The notes under the pieces were generated by a model. That model saw only the letters and a list, made by a program, of their open reading frames with translations. It was not told the DNA's origin and searched no databases. A stretch of DNA of 10,409 nucleotides from Sulfitobacter sp. (GTDB taxonomy: Bacteria > Pseudomonadota > Alphaproteobacteria > Rhodobacterales > Rhodobacteraceae). Position 1 is the first letter of the stretch. The number at the start of each line of letters is the position of its first letter. Below are positions 1 to 7,038 of this stretch, piece by piece. The stretch lies in the NCBI GenBank assembly GCA_024636395.1, contig JAGXHD010000232.1, positions 1 to 10,409 on the forward strand. Direction: 5' to 3'. Position numbers and translations under genes: made by a program.

Positions 1-470
1 ATTCGCTCCTCGCCCCCCTCGACGCCATGGCCCTGCGCGAGGTCGAGGCAGCGGCGCGGCAGGTGGCGACGGTGACGGCTCTGGTGCCGATCGCGCTGGC
101 GGATGTGTTCGCGGCGCTCACGTCAAATCTGCGGATGATCCGCCGGATCGCCGAGATCTACGGCGGGCGCTCGGGATTTTTTGGCAGCTGGCGGCTCACC
201 CGCGCAGTGCTGTCGCATCTGGTCGCCACAGGTGCTGTCGCCGTGGGCGATGATATGCTGGAGCCTATTTTGGGCGGCTCCTTGCTGGGAAAGCTGAGCC
301 GCCGGTTTGGCGAGGGGCTGGTCAACGGTGCGCTGACCGCGCGCGTGGGCGTCGCCGCGATGGAGGTCTGCCGTCCGATGCCCTTCGCGGCCAAGGCCCG
401 GCCCAAGGCCCGCGAGATCATCAAATCGAGCCTTGGGGGCCTGTTCGGCAAGGCCGGATCGGAAAATTAA
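1..470 (+). CDS. YcjF/TIGR01620-family (DUF697) membrane protein, 3' part
   Basis: The reading frame is open from base 3 and runs to a TAA at 468-470, so this is the C-terminal 155 residues of a gene that starts before the window. The ATG at 27 is an internal Met, not the start: the codons before it (SLLAPLDA) continue the same frame. The stretch resembles the C-terminal half of E. coli YcjF, with a hydrophobic segment followed by NLRMIRRIAEIYGG, and later LTARVGVAAMEVCRPMPF, which matches the 'LTARLGIKAMELCRPLP' region of YcjF. Members are inner-membrane proteins of unknown function, often encoded next to the YcjX/DUF463 P-loop protein, which would lie upstream of the window (inference). The next gene begins 76 nt downstream on the same strand, so the two could share a transcript. 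No function beyond the family name can be given. Confidence 0.85.
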   Translation, partial: SLLAPLDAMALREVEAAARQVATVTALVPIALADVFAALTSNLRMIRRIAEIYGGRSGFFGSWRLTRAVLSHLVATGAVAVGDDMLEPILGGSLLGKLSRRFGEGLVNGALTARVGVAAMEVCRPMPFAAKARPKAREIIKSSLGGLFGKAGSEN

Positions 471-483
471 GGTTTTCCTTACT

Positions 484-523
484 TTGGACTGCCCTGTCCC
501 TTGAGTAGGGTGCGGCAATCCAA
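484..523 (+). other. Imperfect hairpin between the YcjF-family gene and the DUF2339 gene
   Basis: TTGGACTGCC at 484-493 can pair with GGCAATCCAA at 514-523: nine of ten positions match, with one C/A mismatch. Inside it, CCCT at 498-501 pairs with AGGG at 507-510 around the loop TGAGT. No T-run follows, so it is not a standard intrinsic terminator. It lies just before the ribosome-binding site (AGGAG, 533-537) of the DUF2339 gene. It could be a processing or mRNA-stability element, a weak terminator, or chance. Confidence 0.4.
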
Positions 524-546
524 GATGCGGTCAGGAGTTTGCGTAG

Positions 547-3327
547 ATGGACGGTATTGTTGTTCTGGTAGCACTTGTGGTGTTGGCGATCCCGACTGCG
601 CTGGTGGCGCTGATGATCGGACAATCCAGGCTGCGGCGGCGGTTGGAGGAGGCCGAGCGCGTGATCGCGGAGCTTACGGCCCGCACCGCTGATGCGGACG
701 CGCGCCCTCCAGCGCCCCAAACTTTGATACCAGCCGCAACCGATGCCGCCACCGAGCGGCAAACAGAGGCATCAGCCGCCACGCCGGATATGCAGCGTCC
801 TGCCGCTGCCGCCAAGGCAACCCCACCGCCCTTGCGCGCACCTGTCCCGCAGCTTGCGCCGCCCCCGCCATCGCCCGTTGCGCAGGCCCTCGACGATCTG
901 GGGCCGTGGCTCCAGCAAAACTGGTTTTATGCGGTCTCTGCCGCCTCGCTGGCATTGGCAGGGATCTTTCTGGTGCAATATGGCATGGAAAACGGCCTGC
1001 TGCCGCCGCGGGCGCGGGTGGCTGCCGCTTTGGCATTCGGTGCCGGATTGATCGGCGTGGGCGAGTATATCCGTCGACGGTTCGGAGACGGGGCGCAGGC
1101 GGCTACAGCCTATCTGCCGTCGGTCTTTTCCGGCGCAGGCGTCGTCACGCTCTTCGGGGCGATCCTGTCGGCGCGGATGCTCTACGATCTGATCGGAGGC
1201 GGGGCCTCCATGGTCGGGATGGTTGCGGTCGCGCTGATCGCGGTGTTGCTGGGCTGGATGCACGGGCCGCTGCTGGTGGCGGTGGGGGTGATCGGTGCGT
1301 ATGGCGCGCCGCTAGTGCTCGGCAGCTCCACGACTGATGCAAGCCCGCTTTTTGGCTATTTCACCGTTTTCGCAGCGCTTGGCCTTGGCGTGGATACGCT
1401 GCGGCGTTGGGGATGGATTTCGGCGCTCACTCTAGTGCTGGCGTACCTGATGGGCTTTGCCGTGACGCTCCGCGGCGGTGGCAACGTGCTCTGGACGGGA
1501 CAGCTCTATTTCGCCCTGTTGCCGCTGCTGGCGATCATCATCCCCGCGCGCAGCCTGATGCCCGATCACGCCGGGCCGCCCGCGCTGCTCGGTGTGCTGG
1601 GGCGGCTCACACCGGGCGCGCGTGCGCGCGGCATGGCCTGGCCTGCGTTTCCCACCTTGATGGCCTTCGCCAGTGTCGCAGCAAGCTGTGCGATCCTGCT
1701 GGTCATGTGGAAACCGGGCGCGGGCGAGATCTGGCTCAGTGTCGGGCTGCTTGCTGTACTGGGCCTTCTGCTGATCAGCTGGTCAGGCCCTGCGCCTGCT
1801 TTGCAGGATGCGGCACTGGTTCCGCCACTGGCCCTGCTGTTGTCGGTCTTTGCCCAGGCCGAGAATGGTCGTGTGACGTACCGCACATTTACGCAGACCT
1901 ATGCGGAAAATCCCGAGGCCGCCTTTCCATGGGTGATCACGATGCTGGTGGGGCTCGGGGTGGTGATCTCCGCGTTTGCGCTGTGGCGTGCGCTACGGGG
2001 CGGGCAGTTCGGTGTGATTTGGGCCGCGGTCGCGGCTGTGTTCGCGCCTGCGATGGCGATCGTGCTCGAGATGTCGTGGCAGCCCGCCGCCGTGATCGGC
2101 AGCTATCCCTGGGCCCTGCATGCGGCGGGACTGGCCGTGCTGATGGTCCTCTTTGCAGAGCGTCTGGCGCGGCGCGACGGGGTGATGCGCCTGCGCGTGA
2201 GTTTCGCCGTCATGTCGGCACTGGCCTGCTTGGCGTTTGCCTTCGTGATCGTGCTCAGCTCTGTCGCGCTCACCGTGGCGCTGGCCGTGACGGTCGTCGC
2301 TGCCGCCGCGCTCGACCGTGTCTGGAACCTAAAACCGCTGGGCTGGGTCATCGCCGCCGGGGTGCTCACGCTCGGCTTCCGTCTGGTGGTGGATCCGGGG
2401 CTGGAGTACGGCGCGACGGGACCGCTGTCGGGTGTCCTGCTGGGCTACGGTGGTACATTGGCGGCGTTCGTCGCTGCGCTGTGGCTGCTGCGTCCGCTTG
2501 AGAGGGAGACGGCAAAAGTGATGCTGGATTCGGCTGCTTGGTCTATGGCCGGGCTCACGCTCAGCCTGCTCATCCTGCGCTGGATCGAGCGTGAGGTGGG
2601 CGAGGGGTATGTGGAAGCGCACTGGAGCCTCGGGCTCAACGCTGCGATCTGGCTGGGGCTGGCGCTGGCACAGATACAGCGGACCTCCGGCAAGCTGGAA
2701 GGCCTGCTCAACAAGGTGCGCTGGGCGCTTGCGGCGGTGTTCGCGCTCTTCGGTGGCGGCGTGCTGATCGGAGCGCTGACGGCCGTGAACCCGCTGCTGT
2801 CGGAGGGTGTATCCAATCATGTCTATGGTCCGGTCCTCGTCAATACGCTGGCGGCGGCTTATCTGCTGCCTGCACTGGTTTTGGTTGTGGGTGGGTGGCG
2901 GCTCGGCGGCATCGACACGCGTTTGCGGCTTGCCATGGGCGGAGCAGGTGGCGCACTCGCGGTATTCTGGGCGTTCACCGTAATTCGGCATTTCTGGCAG
3001 GGCGACGATGCGATGTCGCTGGCGCGCGGTATTTCCCAGCCCGAGCAATATACCTATACGGTCGTGCTGCTGGGGCTTGGCGCGCTGCTCTTCTACCAGT
3101 CACTCGCGCGCCGGTCCGCACCGCTGCGCAAGGCGGGGCTGGTGGTGATCGGGCTGGCGGTGGCCAAGGTGTTCGCGATCGACGTTACGGATCTGGACGG
3201 GCTGACACGGGTGTTCTCGCTGCTGGTCCTCGGGTTGGCGCTGGCGGCGCTCGCATGGCTCAACCGCTGGGCGCAGGCCCGCGACGGTGCGCAGGATACC
3301 ACCCCACCGCCGCTGCTCCCGACGTGA
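547..3327 (+). CDS. DUF2339 family large polytopic membrane protein
   Basis: This 926-residue protein has the DUF2339 layout. There is one N-terminal membrane segment (about residues 4-24), a short charged helix that may form a coiled coil (about 27-48), a Pro/Ala-rich linker (about 52-112), and then a long run of membrane helices from about residue 127 to the C-terminus. The start of the membrane core, SAASLALAGIFLVQYGMENG (131-150) followed by a Gly/Ala-rich helix ending in GEYIRRR, is the family's characteristic opening. Length is within the usual range. I count well over twenty hydrophobic segments by eye. The ATG at 547 is preceded by AGGAG at 533-537 with a 9-nt spacer, which supports this start. 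No catalytic motif is visible and the family has no established function; an envelope or transport role would be a guess. It follows the YcjF-family gene by 76 nt and ends 185 nt before ileS. Confidence 0.9.
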   Translation: MDGIVVLVALVVLAIPTALVALMIGQSRLRRRLEEAERVIAELTARTADADARPPAPQTLIPAATDAATERQTEASAATPDMQRPAAAAKATPPPLRAPVPQLAPPPPSPVAQALDDLGPWLQQNWFYAVSAASLALAGIFLVQYGMENGLLPPRARVAAALAFGAGLIGVGEYIRRRFGDGAQAATAYLPSVFSGAGVVTLFGAILSARMLYDLIGGGASMVGMVAVALIAVLLGWMHGPLLVAVGVIGAYGAPLVLGSSTTDASPLFGYFTVFAALGLGVDTLRRWGWISALTLVLAYLMGFAVTLRGGGNVLWTGQLYFALLPLLAIIIPARSLMPDHAGPPALLGVLGRLTPGARARGMAWPAFPTLMAFASVAASCAILLVMWKPGAGEIWLSVGLLAVLGLLLISWSGPAPALQDAALVPPLALLLSVFAQAENGRVTYRTFTQTYAENPEAAFPWVITMLVGLGVVISAFALWRALRGGQFGVIWAAVAAVFAPAMAIVLEMSWQPAAVIGSYPWALHAAGLAVLMVLFAERLARRDGVMRLRVSFAVMSALACLAFAFVIVLSSVALTVALAVTVVAAAALDRVWNLKPLGWVIAAGVLTLGFRLVVDPGLEYGATGPLSGVLLGYGGTLAAFVAALWLLRPLERETAKVMLDSAAWSMAGLTLSLLILRWIEREVGEGYVEAHWSLGLNAAIWLGLALAQIQRTSGKLEGLLNKVRWALAAVFALFGGGVLIGALTAVNPLLSEGVSNHVYGPVLVNTLAAAYLLPALVLVVGGWRLGGIDTRLRLAMGGAGGALAVFWAFTVIRHFWQGDDAMSLARGISQPEQYTYTVVLLGLGALLFYQSLARRSAPLRKAGLVVIGLAVAKVFAIDVTDLDGLTRVFSLLVLGLALAALAWLNRWAQARDGAQDTTPPPLLPT

Positions 3328-3340
3328 GGCCAAGACGCGC

Positions 3341-3374
3341 TTGCCCCGCTCGGAGCAGGCGCCTATAAGCCTGC
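3341..3374 (+). promoter_or_regulatory. Candidate sigma-70 type promoter for ileS, with a dyad over the -10
   Basis: TTGCCC at 3341-3346 and TATAAG at 3364-3369 are separated by exactly 17 nt and fit the alphaproteobacterial housekeeping pattern (CTTGAC / CTATAT-like). Transcription would start near 3375-3377 and give an ileS leader of about 135 nt. A perfect 6-bp inverted repeat, GCAGGC (3355-3360) and GCCTGC (3369-3374), brackets the -10 with an 8-nt centre. AGGCGCCT at 3357-3364 is itself a palindrome. The dyad could be an operator or just GC-rich chance. The promoter call is by eye only. Confidence 0.5.
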
Positions 3375-3414
3375 ACAACATGACAGTACATCTGATCATA
3401 CAGCGAATTACGTC

Positions 3415-3445
3415 CCCGGCGCTCAAGCTGACCTGAGTCGCCGGG
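3415..3445 (+). other. Strong stem-loop in the ileS leader
   Basis: CCCGGCG (3415-3421) pairs perfectly with CGCCGGG (3439-3445). CTCA (3422-3425) pairs with TGAG (3434-3437), leaving T3438 bulged and an 8-nt loop (3426-3433). This gives an 11-bp, mostly G:C stem ending 67 nt before the ileS ATG. The downstream bases (CAAAGGTG) contain no T-run, so a classical terminator is unlikely. It may end or stabilise the upstream DUF2339 transcript, or act as a structural element in the ileS 5' leader. No T-box features are seen, and T-box control of ileS is not expected in this group. Confidence 0.55.
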
Positions 3446-3512
3446 CAAAGGTGTTTGAGCCGCTCGCACCGCCCCCATTCCTGACACTTCCGACCGATAG
3501 AGGACGCCTCCC

Positions 3513-6491
3513 ATGTGCGCCGAGACCCCCGATAAACTCGACTATAAATCCACCCTGAACCTGCCGCGCACCGATTTTCCGATGCGCGCGGGCCTGCCCA
3601 AGCGCGAGCCCGAGTGGCTGGCCCGCTGGGAGGAGCTCGGGATCTACAACCGCCTGCGCGAGAAAGCTAAAGGCGAGACGCGCGAGCCCTTCACGCTGCA
3701 CGATGGGCCCCCTTACGCCAATGGCCATCTGCACATCGGCCACGCGCTCAACAAGACGATCAAGGACATGATCGTGCGCAGCCACCAGATGATGGGCCGC
3801 GACGCGCGCTATATCCCCGGCTGGGATTGCCACGGGTTGCCCATCGAATGGAAGATCGAGGAGCAATACCGCCAGAAGGGTCGCGACAAAGATCAGGTTC
3901 CGATCAACGAATTTCGGGGCGAATGCCGCGAGTTTGCGGCGGGCTGGGTCGATATCCAGCGCGAGGAGTTCAAGCGGCTGGGCATCACCGGCAACTGGGA
4001 AAACCCGTATCTCACGATGGATTTCCACGCCGAGCGCGTGATCGCGGAGGAATTCATGAAGTTCCTGATGACGGGGACGTTGTACCAAGGCTCCAAACCC
4101 GTGATGTGGTCGCCCGTCGAGCAGACGGCGCTGGCCGAAGCGGAGGTGGAGTACCACGACAAGGAGAGCTTTACCGTCTGGGTGAAGTTCGATGTCGTGC
4201 AAAGCAGTGCTTTGGAAATGCCGCTAGACGAAGCGGGCGATTATGACGGCAACAACCAGCGCGTTCTGGCGGCTGGTCTGGAAGGCGCAAAGGTGGTGAT
4301 CTGGACGACAACACCTTGGACGATGCCGTCCAACAAAGCAGTCGTATACGGCAAAGGTATCTCTTACGGCCTCTACGAGATCACAGGCACCCCCGAGGAA
4401 TGCTGGGTCTCGGTCGGGGATCGCTATTTGCTGGCTGACAATCTGGCAGCGGACGTTCTGAGCCGCGCGCGTCTGGAAGAGGGGCACTGGACCCGCGTCC
4501 GCGATGTGACCAATGACGAGCTGGAAGGTATCAGCCTCAAGCACCCGCTGGCCGGAGCCGAGGGTGGCAACGGCGAATGGGACGACCTGCGCGATTTTCG
4601 CGCCGCGGAATTCGTCACCGATACCGAAGGCACGGGTTTCGTGCACTGCGCGCCCTCGCATGGTCTGGAGGAATACGACCTTTACCGCGAGCTGGGGATG
4701 CTGGAGCAGGTGATCACCTACAACGTAATGCCCGATGGCCGCTACCGTGACGATCTGCCGTTTTTCGGCGGCAAGGCGATCCTCAAGCCCAACGGTAAGG
4801 AGGGCAACGCCAACGCCGCCGTTATCGACAAGCTGGTTGAGGTCGGTGGACTGCTTGCGCGTGGCAAGATCAAGCACAGCTATCCGCACAGCTGGCGTTC
4901 CAAGGCGCCCGTGATCTACCGCAACACGCCGCAGTGGTTCGCCGCCATCGACAAACCAGTGGGCGACGGACAGGATCAGTTCGGCAAGACCATCCGCGAA
5001 CGCGCCCTGACCGAGATCGACAACGTAAACTGGACACCAAAATCGGGCCGTAACCGCCTTTACGCTATGATGGAGGCGCGCCCCGACTGGGTGCTGTCGC
5101 GCCAGCGCGCGTGGGGCGTACCGCTGACCTGCTTTACCAAAAAAGGCGCCCTGCCCACGGATGCAGATTTCTTGCTGCGCAACCCGCAGGTCAACCGCCG
5201 CATCACCTCCGCTTTTGAAGAAGAGGGCGCTGATGCGTGGTATGCCGAGGGCGCAAAGCAGCGCTTCCTCGAAGGGATCGTCGAGCCTGACGACTACACT
5301 CAGGTCATGGATATTCTCGACGTTTGGTTCGACTCCGGCTCCACGCACGCCTTCACGCTGCGCGACCGCGAGGATGGCTCGGAGGATGGCATCGCCGATG
5401 TCTATATGGAGGGGACCGACCAGCACCGTGGATGGTTCCATTCGTCGCTGCTCCAATCAGTGGGAACGACAGGCCACGCGCCCTACCGCAACGTCGTTAC
5501 ACACGGGTTCACGCTCGATGCGAAGGGCATGAAGATGTCCAAATCCATCGGCAACACCATTGTGCCGCAAAAGATCATCGACCAGTACGGCGCCGATATC
5601 CTGCGCCTCTGGGTGGCGCAGACCGATTATACAAACGACCAGCGTATCGGTGACGAGATCCTGAAAGGCACCGCCGACAGCTACCGCCGTCTGCGCAACA
5701 CAATGCGCTATATGCTGGGATCGCTGCCAGATTTCGACGCGTCCAAGGCAGTCGCGCGAGACGATATGCCCGAGCTGGAGCAGCTGATGCTGCACAAGCT
5801 GGCAGTGCTCGACGGTGTGGTGCGCGCGGGCTACGCGCGGTTCGATTTTCAGGGCGTGTTCCGCGCGATCTTTGATTTCGCCACGCTGGATCTGTCGTCT
5901 TTCTACTTCGATATCCGCAAGGATGCGCTCTATTGCGATGGCGATACGACACGCCGTCTCGCCGCCCTTACTGTGCTCGATCACCTCTACGCGCGCCTGA
6001 CCACATGGCTGGCGCCGATCCTGCCTTTCACGATGGAGGAGGTCTGGCTCGAGCGGCACGGGCCAGAGACATCGGTGCATCTGGTGGATTTCCCCGCAAC
6101 GCCCGCCGACTGGCGCGACGACGTGCTGGCCAAACGCGCCGAGACTGTACGCGCGGTGCGCCGTGTGGTGACAGGCGCGCTGGAGGAACAGCGGACCGCC
6201 AAAGTCATCGGCTCCTCGCTGGAGGCGGCACCTACCGTGTACCTTAGTGCGGAACTCGCCGCTGTGATCAGTGATCCCGAGACATTCGCGGATCTGTGCA
6301 TCACCAGCCAGATCACAATCGTCGCGGGCGACGCGCCCGAGGAAGCATTCCGTAACGCTGACGTACCCGGTGTCGGTGTCACGTTCGGCAAAGCGGATGG
6401 CGAGAAATGCGCGCGCTGCTGGAAGGTGCTGCCGGATGTCGGTACGCACAGCCATGAGGGTGTTTGCGGCCGCTGTGAGGCCGCCCTTTAA
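3513..6491 (+). CDS. ileS: Isoleucyl-tRNA synthetase
   Basis: This cytoplasmic class I synthetase charges tRNA-Ile with isoleucine using ATP. All signature elements are present in its 992 residues: HIGH at 74-77, GWDCHG at 103-108, the CP1 editing-domain threonine motif WTTTPWTMPSN at 264-274, GTGFVHCAPSHG before residue 384, DVWFDSGS at 603-610, EGTDQHRGWF, and KMSKS at 674-678. The C-terminal zinc finger is C966/C969/C985/C988. This architecture is the bacterial type with a C-terminal Zn knuckle. The ATG at 3513 has GAGG at 3500-3503, a 9-nt spacer, and the MCAETPD start typical of related proteins. An insertion at about residues 227-258 makes CP1 longer than in E. coli. Oddity: the position matching the editing Asp (E. 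coli D342) is Glu387. It appears to have its own promoter (3341-3369) and ends at a stem-loop terminator. Confidence 0.98.
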   Translation: MCAETPDKLDYKSTLNLPRTDFPMRAGLPKREPEWLARWEELGIYNRLREKAKGETREPFTLHDGPPYANGHLHIGHALNKTIKDMIVRSHQMMGRDARYIPGWDCHGLPIEWKIEEQYRQKGRDKDQVPINEFRGECREFAAGWVDIQREEFKRLGITGNWENPYLTMDFHAERVIAEEFMKFLMTGTLYQGSKPVMWSPVEQTALAEAEVEYHDKESFTVWVKFDVVQSSALEMPLDEAGDYDGNNQRVLAAGLEGAKVVIWTTTPWTMPSNKAVVYGKGISYGLYEITGTPEECWVSVGDRYLLADNLAADVLSRARLEEGHWTRVRDVTNDELEGISLKHPLAGAEGGNGEWDDLRDFRAAEFVTDTEGTGFVHCAPSHGLEEYDLYRELGMLEQVITYNVMPDGRYRDDLPFFGGKAILKPNGKEGNANAAVIDKLVEVGGLLARGKIKHSYPHSWRSKAPVIYRNTPQWFAAIDKPVGDGQDQFGKTIRERALTEIDNVNWTPKSGRNRLYAMMEARPDWVLSRQRAWGVPLTCFTKKGALPTDADFLLRNPQVNRRITSAFEEEGADAWYAEGAKQRFLEGIVEPDDYTQVMDILDVWFDSGSTHAFTLRDREDGSEDGIADVYMEGTDQHRGWFHSSLLQSVGTTGHAPYRNVVTHGFTLDAKGMKMSKSIGNTIVPQKIIDQYGADILRLWVAQTDYTNDQRIGDEILKGTADSYRRLRNTMRYMLGSLPDFDASKAVARDDMPELEQLMLHKLAVLDGVVRAGYARFDFQGVFRAIFDFATLDLSSFYFDIRKDALYCDGDTTRRLAALTVLDHLYARLTTWLAPILPFTMEEVWLERHGPETSVHLVDFPATPADWRDDVLAKRAETVRAVRRVVTGALEEQRTAKVIGSSLEAAPTVYLSAELAAVISDPETFADLCITSQITIVAGDAPEEAFRNADVPGVGVTFGKADGEKCARCWKVLPDVGTHSHEGVCGRCEAAL

Positions 6492-6500
6492 GCGATGATA

Positions 6501-6528
6501 AGGGGCAGGCACGCGTCTGCCCCATTTT
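6501..6528 (+). terminator. ileS: Intrinsic terminator after ileS
   Basis: GGGGCAG (6502-6508) pairs perfectly with CTGCCCC (6517-6523). A G:U and a C:G pair extend the stem inward to a 4-nt loop (6511-6514), and ATTTT follows at 6524-6528. It starts 10 nt after the ileS stop, so it should end ileS transcription before ogt. The T-run is short but typical of GC-rich alphaproteobacteria. Confidence 0.8.
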
Positions 6529-6547
6529 CCATTCCGCATCATCCGGA

Positions 6548-6582
6548 TTGAACCTGCGCTGCTCTGTCGCCATAGTCTGGTG
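6548..6582 (+). promoter_or_regulatory. Candidate promoter for ogt, possibly leaderless
   Basis: TTGAAC (6548-6553) and CATAGT (6571-6576) have a 17-nt spacer, each matching four of six consensus bases. Initiation 7 nt after the -10 would fall on the A of the ATG at 6583. No Shine-Dalgarno sequence is visible before the start, which agrees with a leaderless mRNA. The hexamers are weak, so confidence is low. Confidence 0.35.
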
Positions 6583-7038
6583 ATGAAAACGCGCACTGTT
6601 CCCACGCAATTCGGTGATCTGATCCTTGTCGAGGAGGACGGTCACATCACGGCCCTGCGCTGGGGCCGCGCGCCGGTCGAGCAAGATTCCGATGTCCTCG
6701 GGGAGGCGCACCGGCAGTTGGCGGCTTATGATGCGGGCAGGCTGGACACTTTCGATTTGCCACTGAAGGTCAAAGGCACGGATTTCCAGCGCGCCGTCTG
6801 TGCGGCCATGTCCGCCATCCGCTTCGGGGATACCTGCACCTACGGCGATATCGCCAATCAACTGGGCGTTCCCGCGCAAGCGGTGGGTCAGGCCTGTGGC
6901 GGCAATCCCATTCCGGTGATCATTCCCTGCCACCGCGTGATGGGCGCCAGGGGCCTCACCGGGTTTTCGGGCGCGGGCGGCGTCACAACGAAGGTCGCGC
7001 TTTTGCGCCATGAAGGCGCGGGTAGTTTCCTGATCTAG
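6583..7038 (+). CDS. ogt: Methylated-DNA--protein-cysteine S-methyltransferase (MGMT/Ogt family)
   Basis: This suicide DNA-repair protein transfers the alkyl group from O6-alkylguanine in DNA to its own cysteine. The active-site motif IPCHRV is present (Cys117, His118, Arg119, numbered from the in-frame GTG at 6580). The supporting NP (109-110), the nucleotide-flipping Tyr (Tyr88 in CTYGDIA) and the C-terminal HE pair (Glu145) are also conserved. At about 151 residues it is a short, single-domain Ogt-like protein without the Ada transcription-factor domain. The start is either GTG 6580 or ATG 6583; I prefer the ATG because it fits a leaderless transcript, and neither has a ribosome-binding site. 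Oddity: the residue 17 before the active Cys, an arginine finger in human MGMT (Arg128), is Gln100 here. It is convergent with pcs, and the two stop codons share CTAG at 7035-7038. Confidence 0.92.
   Translation: MKTRTVPTQFGDLILVEEDGHITALRWGRAPVEQDSDVLGEAHRQLAAYDAGRLDTFDLPLKVKGTDFQRAVCAAMSAIRFGDTCTYGDIANQLGVPAQAVGQACGGNPIPVIIPCHRVMGARGLTGFSGAGGVTTKVALLRHEGAGSFLI

Noticed and set aside
484..511. Promoter for the DUF2339 gene from TTGGAC (484-489) and TAGGGT (506-511)
   Set aside because: The -10 matches only three of six bases and the hexamers coincide with the hairpin arms, so support is too weak.
1407..2501. Plus-strand 364-codon frame overlapping the DUF2339 gene in another frame
   Set aside because: Its composition (Arg, Gly, Ala, Cys rich) and lack of hydrophobic pattern are typical of an out-of-frame reading of a GC-rich gene.
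2329..3048. Minus-strand open frame of 239 codons inside the DUF2339 gene
   Set aside because: It is an antisense shadow rich in Gln, Arg and His. The opposite strand encodes coherent membrane helices.
4224..6605. Two long minus-strand open frames (410 and 382 codons) opposite ileS, lying end to end in one frame
   Set aside because: They are antisense shadows of a certain gene in GC-rich DNA. The translations are rich in Arg, His and Gln with no recognisable domain, and ileS explains the region fully.
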